64,000 nt of DNA from Morella rubra (lineage: Eukaryota; Streptophyta; Magnoliopsida; Fagales; Myricaceae), in contig CM025852.1 of assembly GCA_003952965.2 (NCBI GenBank), positions 27,773,009 through 27,837,008 of the forward strand, written 5' to 3'. A program made the translations under genes and the position numbers. The notes beneath the pieces were generated by a model. It saw only the letters and a program-made list of their open reading frames with translations. It ran no database searches and was not told the DNA's origin. Below are positions 36,010 to 46,327 of this stretch, one piece after another; the first letter of the stretch is position 1; each line of letters begins with the position of its first letter.

Positions 36010-37460
36010 GAGGATGGTGGTTATGAAACAACCAGCAGTGCTTCCACGTATGAATCGCTAATTGTGGCTTTCTTAGTGTCCTTAAGTGGTGCTTTGATGT
36101 TTAGTGGAAGTGGAATGACTGTTGTGCTTTCTGCAGCACCCGGGGGCACAAGTTTATCATCTGGAATGTTGGAACCATAGTAAATAGAGCCATCACAAAA
36201 CAAAATTAAGGTTATCTCCATTACAGCCTTGAGATTAGAAACGGAAAATAAGATAAATGTAGTAGTAGAAGAAGCTGAAGTGAAATGTATTATTAGAGTT
36301 CTTTAGGGATACCTTTCTATGTTGCGTACATGCCCAGCATGCATGGTGCCCCACTTGAGTGCCATGTTCAACGTCTTTTAACTGGCCCTGTTCTCCTCTC
36401 GCTCTCTGTTACCTGGCCTTGATTGTACCCTTTATTGCTAGTTTCCTTTAGCAATTTCACATTTAGTAGATGGGGTTGGAATGAACAACAAAAGTTGCCT
36501 TCAGTCTTTGTATGCTAATCAGAAGCATCATTATGTCACTACTCATGGATTTGTTTGGGGAGGGGGGTAAGTGCTACTCATGTTTGCTGTGACTAATATT
36601 CCCACTCTTCAAGCATTGAGCTTTCAAAAAATTCTCATGGAACATGTTTTCTGGGTGGGTTGACGAGCTTACTATTGCTCTGGCTTATGATATGTGTCAG
36701 CTTACTCGATGATTTCCTAGTGTTTTCCCGTACATTTCCCTTTAATTTTTCCTATCTATCGTTTGCAGACAGTACTTCAAGCTGTATATCTAAAGATGGT
36801 GACGTGTATTTGACAAAAAGAAGGGAAGCCTATCGTAAATATGAGATTTGAGTTGCTTCAGAAGATTTTCTTGTTATAAATTGTATCTTACATGGCAAAT
36901 CTCGTACAAGTGCATATTGCTAGATGCATTGCGCTTACACTATAAATATGATAATTGGTTTCAGTTTGGTGGAGTTGGAGAAGCTGCTCTCTCCAATTTT
37001 CTCGAAGCATCAGATGTAAACTAATGAAAAATCTTTGAAGCAGCAAATCTCTGCCTCCAGAACAATCTTTGCAAAGGGAATCAGCAACTAGGAGCTCGTT
37101 AGTTTTCTTTATTGATGGCCAAAGTTAATCTCAGTTATGCACCTTGAAAGGTTTAGGGAAGTTCTTGTCATGCTTACATATATATCTTGTCTTTTCTATT
37201 TTATGGGAGAATGGCGGACAATAGTTGTTTGTTTTAATACAACATGGCCTTAATTAGGTTACTTCAATTCTGGTGCATTGCATTGGTGATTGGACGTAAG
37301 CAGGACATCTTCTGAATGTACAATCTTTTTCTTTTTCCTGGACGGTGACTATGATGTTAATTAGCCCATCAATTTAAGCTTCTGAAGCAATCAGGTGAAA
37401 GAGGAATATGCCAAGCTGCCAAATACAGTCTTTCTGGATGCAATTGGGTTGAAGCGTCAA
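36010..37460 (+). other. Exon-like fragments of an unrecognised gene
   Basis: Four short protein-like frames, three with plausible splice borders: about 36010-36172 (YESLIVAFLVSLSGALM, then GMTVVLSAAPGG), 36768-36850 (ISKDGDVYLTKRREAYRKYE), 36967-37018 (FGGVGEAALSNFLEASD) and 37394-37460 (VKEEYAKLPNTVFLDAIGLK, acceptor CAG before, donor GTAATG after). I do not recognise the family and cannot show they belong together. They lie directly 3' of the PAP27-type copy. Confidence 0.35.
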
Positions 37461-37724
37461 GTAATGTTCTGCTGCACATCATTGTCCTTGTATCATAATT
37501 CTTAGCCCTTTTATATTTTTAGATTTTACATTAGTCTACAAGTGAAATTTATTGTAACCTCTACAGGAGGGAAAAAGAGGCGACAGAAATTATTTGTGAT
37601 CCAATCTAGATACAAATTGTTGGTCATCACTTTTCGAGATCCAGCGGTGAAGTCAGTGACCATGGCTTAGAGCAGAAATTGTAGAACTAAACAAATGAGA
37701 ATAATAATAAAAGACGTGGAAAAA

Positions 37725-37728
<4 letters not shown>

Positions 37729-37757
<29 letters not shown>
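37729..37757. repeat. Poly(A) tract
   Basis: A run of about 28 A bases, followed 50 bp later by a second shorter one. It may be a retroposon tail on the plus strand, but no body could be delimited. Confidence 0.6.
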
Positions 37758-37760
<3 letters not shown>

Positions 37761-37982
37761 CAGTTGACATTTTTGTTCTGCTTAAAACAGTGCACTCACT
37801 TCTAATGTTAAAAAAAAAAAAGAAAGATAAATGTTATTTATGCAGTAGAAGTAAATGAGCTAATCAATGTAAATCTCTCTCAAGTAAACAATACGAAAAA
37901 CACATAAAGTCGAAGGCCCATCAAATTTTTCATTATAATCAAAATAAGCCAACAAGTAAAAGTCAAAATTTTCATCAATATG

Positions 37983-40631
37983 CTAATTGAACCCACGTTC
38001 CTTCAATGAGTAAAAGTCATCAATTAACATATCAGTACTAAAACCTTTTGCAACTTCTTTCTCAATGTAAACAACAAGATAATCTGCAAGAAAGTCATCT
38101 TCCATCTTATTTCGAAGTCTTGTCTTGACAATTTTCATCGCTGAAAAAGCTCGTTCAGTAGTTGCAGTTGAAACTGACCAAATAATAAACTTCTGACTTC
38201 CCAGTTTTTACCAATGCTTGATACAAATCAGAAATGGTAGACAGGTTTTGTAACTCTGAATGATGATGCACCTCGTACTCGAAGTGTTGCAACTAAAATC
38301 TCAAAAGAGTTCTTTCCTACTCATTAAAATCTCCAAGGTAAAATTTATCTACAAGACTGCATATCTTGTCAATATCAAATAACTGATAATCATTTCTAGG
38401 ATTCAAAGAAGCACTAAGAGTAAGAAGCTCCATTGCCTTCTCATTAAACCTACTATTTAACTCTTGCAATTGAGAATCTATAGTAGCAGTAAATATGTCT
38501 ATTTGGTAATGATGCTCCATTGTGACTTGTTCTTGTTGATGGCACTTACTACGACTTGCAGTAAAACGAGCATTCATATCTGGAATTTCAATAGCATGTT
38601 GTTTACAAAATAGTGACACATTCTCAAGTAATGCATCTCAACCATTATCTCTCAGTTTCTGAATAAGTACTTTGTGCTTGATACAAGATTCATAGCATTC
38701 AAAATGTTTTAAGATTTTTGTTGCAAAAATTGACAAAGAATATCAGTGATCCCCATAATTTCCTTAATCAAGTGCAAGATGAATACAAACTCAAAGGATT
38801 TTAATGCATCATAAGCTACAGAAGCATCTCCACGTTGAGCATAAGATGTCCCTTCATCAACAATGGTTTGTAAGACCGAACAAGCTGGACCAAAAAATCT
38901 TATTACACTACAAACTGAGTGAAAATGAGACCCCCATCGACTATCTCCAGCTCGTTGTAGTGTTCCAATTTGATTAAGTCCTGTACCAGTCTCAAGTCAT
39001 CCATAGCAATCAAATTTGTAATTTCAATTGCCTGAGCAGCCTATAACTCATCATTACATTTGCAAAAAGCTCCAATACTATTAACAATGAAGCTTAACTT
39101 TGAGAAAAATTGATGAACAAGAATAACTTCTCTTGATGCTGCAATTAGAGCTAGTTGGAGCCTATGTGCCAAGCAATGTACATAATATACGTATGGACAA
39201 TCTTGAAGAAATAAAGCTTGTAAACCATTCCACTCACCTCGCATATTACTCGCACCATCATATCCTTGGCCTCAAATATTCTGAATGTTGAGGTTGTGAT
39301 AAGATAGAAAATTAGATATCTCCTTCTTGAGAGTTGAGACAGTAGTATCCTTTACATGCACGATGTCCATAAAACGCTCCCTTATAAATCCTTCTTTGGC
39401 AATAAATCTCAAAACAATAGCCATTTGCTCTCGTTTGGACTCGTCTCCAGCTTCATCAACAAGGATACAAAACTTTGCATCTCCAATTTCATCATGAATT
39501 GCATTTCGTACATTTCTGGCAAAAATATGCAAAATCTCTTTCTGAATTGTTGATGATGTATACTTAGCATTCTGTGGAGCATTTTCCAAAACAACTTCAT
39601 TAACATCTTCATTATACGAGGCCAAAAGTTTTATCATCTCAATAAAATTACCTCGATTTTTGAAGGTCATACTTTCATCACTCTCAACTCTTGAGAGTTG
39701 AGACAGTAGTATCCTTTACATGCACGATGTCCATAAAACGCTCCTTATAAATCCTTCTTTGGCAATAAATCTCAAAACAATAGCCATTTGCTCTCGTTTG
39801 GACTCGTCTCCAACTTCATCAACAAGGATACAAAACTTTGCATCTCCAATTTCATCACGAATTGCATTTCGTACATTTCTTGCAAAAATATGCAGAATCT
39901 CTTTCTGAATTGTTGATGATGTATACTTAGCATTCTGTGGAGCATTTTCCAAAACAACTTCACTAACATCTTCATTGTACGAGGCCAAAAGTTTTATCAT
40001 CTCAATAAAATTACCTCGATTTTTGAAGGTCATACTTTCATCACTCTCAACTCTTGAGAGTTGAGACAGTAGTATCCTTTACATGCACGATGTCCATAAA
40101 ACGCTCCCTTATAAATCCTTCTTTGGCAATAAATCTCAAAACAATAGCCATTTGCTCTCGTTTGGACTCGTCTCCAGCTTCATCAACAAGGATACAAAAC
40201 TTTGCATCTCCAATTTCATCACGAATTGCATTTCGTACATTTCTTGCAAAAATATGCAAAATCTCTTTCTGAATTGTTGATGATGTATACTTAGCATTTT
40301 GTGGAGCATTTTCCAAAACAACTTCACTAACATCTTCATTATACGAGGCCAAAAGTTTTATCATCTCAATAAAATTACCTCGATTTTTTAAGGTCATACT
40401 TTCATCACATCCTCTGAAAGCACATGCCTGAAATGTTAGCCATCCAATAGAATCTATCAAGGCCTTAAGCCGAAGTCGATTGTTCATAACTTGTTGTATA
40501 GTTTGTTGATGCATAACTCTATCAATATGATTCGACTGGTTCATCATGTCTTTACATGCTTTGACAGAAACATTATGCGGTGAAGAAAAATCTCTTCCCA
40601 CATGAGCCAAAAAAAGTACAATATTTTCCAC
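37983..40631 (-). pseudogene. hAT transposase (TTF-type/DUF4371 family), decayed
   Basis: Minus-strand pieces in order: HVGRDFSSPHNVSVKACKDM, then NNRLRLKALIDSIGWLTFQA, the DUF4371 core (ILVDEAGDESKREQMAIVLR), GQGYDGASNMRGEWNG with VHCLAHRLQLALIAASRE, and the C-terminal dimerisation segment TTERAFSAMKIVKTRLRNKM near 38160, ending at a stop at 37983-37985. The core piece is present three times in tandem (39326-40408), with stops at the junctions. Other lesions are a stop replacing Arg before GQGYDG and several stops between 39040 and 38620. The N-terminal zinc finger is missing. Transposition by this copy is not possible. Confidence 0.9.
39326..40408. repeat. Tandem triplication of a 364 bp transposase segment
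   Basis: Units 39326-39689, 39690-40052 and 40053-40408 are almost identical. The two internal junctions carry CTCAACTCTTGAGAGTTGAG, a near-perfect palindrome whose left half is not present at the outer borders. The middle unit lacks one C in CGCTCCC, making it 363 bp. The repetition creates in-frame stops on the transposase strand. Confidence 0.93.
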
Positions 40632-41044
40632 TATTAACCTTCCAAAAAAAAAAAAGAACCGAATGCATCAACAGGTTTGTTGGAGAGTTTGGAAGAATGC
40701 TTTTGGTATCTACTTCTGTAAAGGTTGTTGATGGCCGCCATGTTTGGTTTTGGTAACAAAAGAAATTAACCTTCCTTTCTTTTGTTTTTTTCTACGCAAT
40801 TAACCTTCCTTTCAAGTGCTAAATTTCAACGATATTTGATTTAGCAAGATGTTTTATTCCAACAAAAAAAAGTAAACGCTGCCGCAATGTCTGGTTTTGG
40901 ACGTTTCTTGCCTTCCTTTCTGGCTTAATTTCAATGCCTTTTGATTTAGCAAGATGCATTATTCCAAAAGAAAAAAAAAAAAAAAAAAAAAAGAACCCAC
41001 TACTGACTACTATATTCCTTTTCACGCATGCTTCTAATTTCTTC

Positions 41045-41189
41045 TCATTTTTTTTTTCTCCATAAATGTTGCAGGGGCCATTATAAAGACTATTTAATTT
41101 TTTAAAAAAATTAACCTATATATTAGTAAAAAATTTAAAAAATTTAGGGAGGCCATGGCCCCCACTAACCCCCCTTAGCTTCGTCTCTG
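41045..41189. mobile_element. Right end of an hAT-type element
   Basis: The sequence ending GGCCCCCACTAA..TTAGCTTCGTCTCTG reads on the minus strand as CAGAGACGAAGCTAAGG followed by GGGGCCATGGCC, a typical hAT end of the TTF group. It lies upstream of the broken transposase and is probably its 5' end. A possible partner is CAGCGGTGAAGTCAGTG at 37642, but no matching 8 bp duplication was found. Confidence 0.5.
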
Positions 41190-41279
41190 TCCCTCTCCTT
41201 ATGCATTTTCATGTTCCTAAATAATATATGCCATTAATGCCAAATCCAATTATCAATAAAATGGCTACAACATTAACCC

Positions 41280-41935
41280 GAAAACTAAAGAGTAGCATAA
41301 AATACTAAGGAGCTGTACACGCTTCACAGCTCATTAAGATAGAGTTAAATACATTTTGCATCTTCCGTTAAAATTTTTCGTTAGTTTTGAGAGAAATTTA
41401 TTTTTTGGCCTAAAAATTATAATTTTACCCTCATAAAATAGTCATTGACAAAAAATTAATTTCCATTCAAATTAACCAAAATTCAATAGATAGTACAAAG
41501 TGTTTGACATCAATAGCTGAGGGGAGTAATGTCTTAAAAATAAAATAAAAAAGTAGGTGCAAAATGTCGGACCTTGCAAATCTTGTAAGTGCAAAGTATA
41601 ATTAACCCTTAATAATATGAAAAGAAAAAAAAAAGCCATACAAGTTAAATTAAATGACAGACAAAAACACAAAAAAGAACAGTTAAAGAAAACTGGTTTA
41701 CTCAAAAAAAAAAAAAACTGGTTGATGGACCTGGGTGACGCGCGTATCTTGGTCCGTAGACAAGATGGGCTTGGGCGAACAGGAAGCCCACTTTACGTTC
41801 CATACATGGTCAGAGAGCATTCTCTCTTTTTCCATTATCTACATTAACCATGGGCCGCGTTAGCTCCAAGCCCAATTAATGAGGGGCATGTCTTCGTTTT
41901 CTCAGCCTTGCACCTCAACGTGTGAAACTCGGCGA
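41280..41935. repeat. Dispersed block, copy 2, with nested MITE
   Basis: Same landmarks as 26550-26820 (AAAGAGTAGCATAAA, TTAAATTAAATGACAGACA, AGGAAGCCCACTTTACGTTC, CCCAATTAATGAGG). It is interrupted at about 41337-41608 by a MITE-like insert whose ends (GTTAAATACATTTTGCA and the reverse of TGCAAAGTATAATTAAC) form an imperfect inverted repeat. Confidence 0.6.
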
Positions 41936-42048
41936 TGTTTCAATATATGTCTACAATAGTTCATCACTTAATCTTCGTTAACTCGACGATTTTGAACAGC
42001 TCACAAAGTGCCAAAGCCAGTCGACGAACTTTTAAATGGCCACTCAAG

Positions 42049-42161
42049 CCATTCAAGTCCAAAATACTGGCCATTGCTGTGCGTTATTCAAGTCAAAATA
42101 ATGGCCAGTATTTTGACTTGAATGGCTAATGGCCAGTATTTTTTACTTGAATAACGCACAG
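42049..42161. repeat. Nested hairpin with overlapping inverted repeats
   Basis: A 17 bp perfect inverted repeat (CTGTGCGTTATTCAAGT at 42077-42093 and its complement at 42145-42161) encloses two direct copies of AATGGCCAGTATTTT (42100 and 42128). The first of these is also the complement of 42049-42075. The whole 113 bp can fold in two alternative ways. Confidence 0.9.
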
Positions 42162-42516
42162 CTGATCTCTGCAATACACCTCAGCAGCCCCACGATGGAC
42201 GTACACCTCAAAGTCTGTCCTCACGTCTGGATGCCTCAGCAAGTACCTGATCTCTTGCAATCCGTGAAAATAGGAAAATGTTATGTCAGAATATTCTTTT
42301 AGAATAATTCTACAGAGTCTCTAAATATTATATTCATTCTTTCGGAAATATATGATAGAAGAATTTTATCTTTGCATCGATATATATACGTACTTTCTTC
42401 AATATCTGAAAGTTCCAAATTGAGTAGTACTAGTCTATAACCCCGAAAAGGAAAATGCGGATGCTGCAAAAAGAAGCATTAACTAACGATATATGACATT
42501 GCACTTGCCATTATTC

Positions 42517-42519
<3 letters not shown>

Positions 42520-42558
<39 letters not shown>
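42520..42558. repeat. (AT)n microsatellite
   Basis: About 19 AT dinucleotide units, followed at 42585 by a shorter second run. Confidence 0.95.
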
Positions 42559-42563
<5 letters not shown>

Positions 42564-42796
42564 CACAGGTAAAAAGGACTCAAAATATATATATATATTA
42601 TTTCTGTGTATACTATGCTTCTCGTTAATTACATAAATAGATAAAAATTAAAGGAGAAAACAAGTTCTGAAGAAAACGATAGGAACAGGATTGCTACTCA
42701 ATTTGCATTCTTTGACCATCTTCCAAAAATCTTAATATGTATACATGCAGTATTATAGTCAGCGGCCGCTAGCTGCATTTGAAAATATCGCACAAA

Positions 42797-43103
42797 ACGA
42801 CAACTCGGGACCACTATATGAAGAATTTCTCAGGATTGCGTATAATATTCACATTCAATGAACACTATATACTGGCCTATTGTCAAAAGGGCGGCACGTG
42901 ACGGCTGCACTCTAGAAACTAAGCCATGACCATCCTAGACTCCCAGATAAGGTCGTATGCTTTTCCAACCTTTGGTCCTGAACTACCAGTCCTACGGCTG
43001 ATGGGTCTCCCCTCTATATAAGCTCGGAAGCTCCTTCCAATATCTGTCTTCCATATAGTACTCGATAGTAAGCTTTACAAACCGACATCTTGGGTTGCAT
43101 AAA
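42797..43103 (+). promoter_or_regulatory. Duplicated promoter-like DNA, copy 1 (orphan)
   Basis: Consists of block P (ACGACAACTCGGGACCACTA through GGCCTATTGTCAAAAGG) and block Q (CCAACCTTTGGTCCTGAACT through AAGCTTTACAAACC). Q includes a TATA box TATATAAG at 43014-43021. Block Q is nearly identical to 44480-44640, the 5' flank of the B3-like gene. No intact gene follows this copy directly: block P is repeated at 43104-43297 instead. Confidence 0.6.
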
Positions 43104-43148
43104 ACGACAACTCGGGACCACTATATGAAGAATTTCTAAGGATTGCGT

Positions 43149-43239
43149 ATTATATTCACATTCAATGTTGTATTCACATTCAATGTCATATTCACATTCA
43201 ATGTTATATTCACGTTCAATGTTATATTCACGTTCAATG
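43149..43239. repeat. 18 bp minisatellite, five units
   Basis: Units of the form TATTCACATTCAATGT(C/T)A or TATTCACGTTCAATGTTA, repeated five times within the second copy of block P. The equivalent place in the first copy (42845-42865) has a single unit. An apparent repetitive minus-strand frame here results from the 18 bp period. Confidence 0.92.
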
Positions 43240-43297
43240 AAAACCATATACTGGCCTATTGTCAAAAGGAAGGCACATGACTGTCGCACTCAACAAA

Positions 43298-44479
43298 ATT
43301 TTGTCCGTTTCTTTTCGTTCTCACCGAGACGAAGCTTCAAGTTTGTCCGAATGAGACAAGATACCAAATTTTGCTTCTCTTCCTAGTTTCTTCAATTTTA
43401 TTCGGAGCTAAACGGTTGAAGAGAAACCAAAATGAAAATAAGAGGTGTTGGTTGTGTTCTGGACAATGGCCATGCCGTAGTAGCATTTTGGTCAGGGTGA
43501 TTTGTCTGTTTGAGGCTAAGATAGAATATTTGATGTTTCTTCTCTCTTTTTCTTCCATGTTTCTTCAATTTCATGCCATCCAAACAGTGGAAGAGAGACA
43601 AAATTTTGAGGCTGAGGCCTTCTGATAAATGTTGAGGTCGCAATGGCGTTTTGGTCAGTATAGTCTATTGGAATTTTTCTCACTTTCGATTCTATGATTT
43701 AAATAGAGAGCCTTCCTGTAGTTCCTAAAAAAACTCTTAACGAATTTTTCTTGCAGAAACCTACCTTCCACTCATAGTTATCCAGCTTTTAGTTTTTCAA
43801 AAATGTAAGTTGCTCGTTTATAATTCTCTAAAACCTCCCACATTCATGGAGAGTCCCAAAAACTAGAGAACTCATTCAAAAAAGATAAATAACAGATAAA
43901 GGCTCAGTACATCTTCACTTCCCCCTGACTATTGCATCAATGGCACAGACATATCAAAAGCACAAACCTACAGGAAAACAGAGGGGTATATCCCCACGAA
44001 ATCCAACTGACATTATTGTAGATCGCTGCTAGGAGACGGAAAAACACCACTCAGATGAGAAAAACAAGGGACCAAATAACTCACAGCAAAAGGTCACAGA
44101 GATAACGATCAAGGACCATGGTGAGCAAAGATCAGCAAGAATGCGAGAGGAAGAAAAAAGGAAGTAACGGCGTGAAGAGACTAGCGTGTATTTTCCAGTA
44201 CTCTTCAGGAATCTTGCTCTCGGGATTTGTAGTGAAATGGGTTCTCTTTTTGTTTTTTTTAAAGCTGAAATAGGTTCCGTCTGAGACTCTAGGGAGACCT
44301 TTATGCCATGTGCACTAAATTGTCCGCCATGTGGTACGAGTCACAGCCAATCAGAATGAAACACGTGGCCGTGCAACTGTTGCAGTTAAACTTGCCAAAC
44401 GCCAGTAGAGGAACCTAGGTTTAAACCACGGTTTGAGTCGCAAAACCAGAACTTGAGCTCGCTTCCAAACAAGCCCCTA
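43298..44479. other. Gene-free stretch before the B3-like promoter
   Basis: Two overlapping frames on each strand at 43337-43643 come from an imperfect duplication (TTTCTTCAATTTTAT..GAGAGAAAC and TTTCTTCAATTTCATGCC..GAGAGACAA) and are not supported as genes. The rest is non-coding. Confidence 0.4.
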
Positions 44480-44554
44480 GACTCCCAGTTAACGTCGTAT
44501 GTGTTTCCAACCTTTGGTCCTGAACTACCAGTCCTACGGCTGATGGGTCTCCCC

Positions 44555-44563
44555 TCTATATAA
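44555..44563 (+). promoter_or_regulatory. TATA box of the B3-like gene
   Basis: CTATATAAG lies about 0.5 kb before the start codon at 45071. That distance fits a non-coding leader exon and an intron ending at the TTATAG acceptor near 45048. The same box is present in the orphan copy at 43014. Confidence 0.55.
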
Positions 44564-45070
44564 GCTCGGAAGCTCCTTCCAATATCTGTCTTCCATATAG
44601 TACTCGATAGTAAGCTTTACAAACCCACATCTTGAGTTGCATAACTTATAGACGAAGGCACCGATACCTGTTGCTGTTCGATATATATCGTTCATCAAAT
44701 ATCCTTCATATATTGGTGAGAATTTTCTTCTTCTCTGTTTCGAAACTACTACTAATTGCTGGGCACTTTAATTTTTGTTTGAGGAAAAGATTTGCTTTTC
44801 ATCCACTCAGGAATTACGGCTGAAATTTCCATATTCACCTCATCTCTTATTTCATGTGATTTTCTAAAGTTCTAGATTCATGCACTTTATTTCTAGTTTG
44901 GCTCGGTAATGGTTCTATTGAGCAGAACTTGTGCCAGTTAGGGATTGATTCTGCGAAAATATGAAAGCTCAAATAAAAAGATACTATAATATAACTTCAT
45001 ACAACACTTTGTCACTGAGTTCTTAATTTCTTCCAATTTGATAATTATAGGACTGGGCACTAGATTAACC

Positions 45071-45469
45071 ATGGCTGCAATAGCATGCCCGATATGTAGG
45101 CGTGAGGTTGTAGAGTTTCGAGAAGTGTTTGGAAAGCTACTGTCACGAGAAGACATAGAAGGAAGCCATGGAGTTTATATACCGATGAATGATGCGGCCA
45201 GATTGTGCGGACGACAGCTTGCAAATGAGAATGAAGCTTCTGAAGTTGATCTGCTTTTCTATGACGTTCAGAAGAACCCCTGGGAAATGCGTTTACGTCG
45301 AAGAGGTAGAAAATATTTTCTCACAGGAAAGTGGAGACAATTTGTTCGTGCGAAGAATCTTAGCAAAGGACGTACCGTAACATTCTATACGCTGTGGTGC
45401 CCAAGTTGTACGGAGAACATAGGCTACATGATTGGAGTGGTTCAACTATTTGGCCAGCCAATAGCTTAG
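45071..45469 (+). CDS. Small B3-like protein bracketed by CxxC pairs
   Basis: An open frame of 132 residues from the ATG at 45071 (good ACCATGG context) to the TAG ending at 45469. An acceptor-like TTATAG at about 45048 suggests a preceding non-coding exon. Residues 6-9 are CPIC. Then come a B3-like stretch LLSREDIEGSHGVYIPMNDA, DLLFYD, WEMRLRRRGRKYFLTGKWRQ and FVRAKNLSKGRTVTFY, followed by a second pair CPSC about residue 112. B3 domains are plant DNA-binding barrels; the LTGKWRQFVRAKNL-type signature is why I assign it. The two CxxC pairs at the ends could bind one zinc ion and staple the termini together; that is inference. Broken relatives lie at 23946-24442 and 28109-28210. Its DNA target is unknown. 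Confidence 0.7.
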   Translation: MAAIACPICRREVVEFREVFGKLLSREDIEGSHGVYIPMNDAARLCGRQLANENEASEVDLLFYDVQKNPWEMRLRRRGRKYFLTGKWRQFVRAKNLSKGRTVTFYTLWCPSCTENIGYMIGVVQLFGQPIA

Positions 45470-46327
45470 CCCATGAAAATCAATCTTTTCGGCATGGGGA
45501 AAAAAAAATTTCTGTTGAAATTTTCATTTTATAAAAAATTATTAGGGTTTATAAAAAAATTTTAAAATTTGTAAAATAGTTAGAATTTATAAAAATGCAT
45601 TGGAGTTCGTAAAAAGATAATTGTAAGATGGACAAATTAAGGAATATCTTTTTTTTTTCTTTTTCTAAGTGGTTTAAATATCTTATTAGTCCTTTGATTT
45701 TGTCCCTTTTCCAAAAAATCATCCTTGAATTTTTAAAATAACCAATAAAATCATGAAGCTGTGGCACTATGAAAGTGCTCCTCACACAGCTTGTTGTTCC
45801 TTTCAAGACAATTATTTGATAGATAAATTTCATTCATGAAGGAATTATTACTATATGGCAATTTCACCGTCCAAACGAATTATGAAGGGCAAAAGACGTG
45901 AAAAGGAAGATCATATGACCTTCAGAACTAATTGGAGAATGGAGGACGATAGTTGCCGACAGAAAAGTAATTAGAAGGATTCTTTCCTTTTCTGGACCAA
46001 AGTTAGTCAAAAGCTGGCGGCCGTTATCAAGTGGCAGAGACGAATCATAACCTGCTCTTGTCATATCAAGCTATATCAAGCTAGGGCTTATAATTGGATA
46101 TTGCAATAGAAAAAGTTATTGCTTTTGTGGGTGACGCCACCAATGTTACATCACCTCTTGTTTCTTTTTTTAACAACATGGAAAAGACAGAAGAAGAAGA
46201 CAAGAAGACCTTTTTTCAACCCTATCTGAACCAAAAAAAAGAAATAAGTGGATTTCCGATGACTCTGTAATTAGCGCATGCACCGAAACCCTTTTTCAGT
46301 TGGTGTCTAGTCTATCGTTCTCTCTTC
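45470..46327. other. 3' flank of the B3-like gene
   Basis: AT-rich with short GAATTTATAAAAAT-type repeats just after the stop codon, then unstructured sequence. No gene supported. Confidence 0.4.

Noticed and set aside
39272-40631. Three separate transposase genes with near-identical products
   Set aside because: They are tandem copies of one internal segment, with stops at the junctions, inside a single decayed transposase.
37642-41189. Full hAT element bounded by CAGCGGTGAAG at 37642 and CTTCGTCTCTG at 41189
   Set aside because: The ends are only loosely similar and the 8 bp flanks do not match, so only the right end is listed.
43014-43289. 91-codon minus-strand frame with repeated EREYNIE-like units
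   Set aside because: Direct product of the 18 bp minisatellite in promoter-like DNA.
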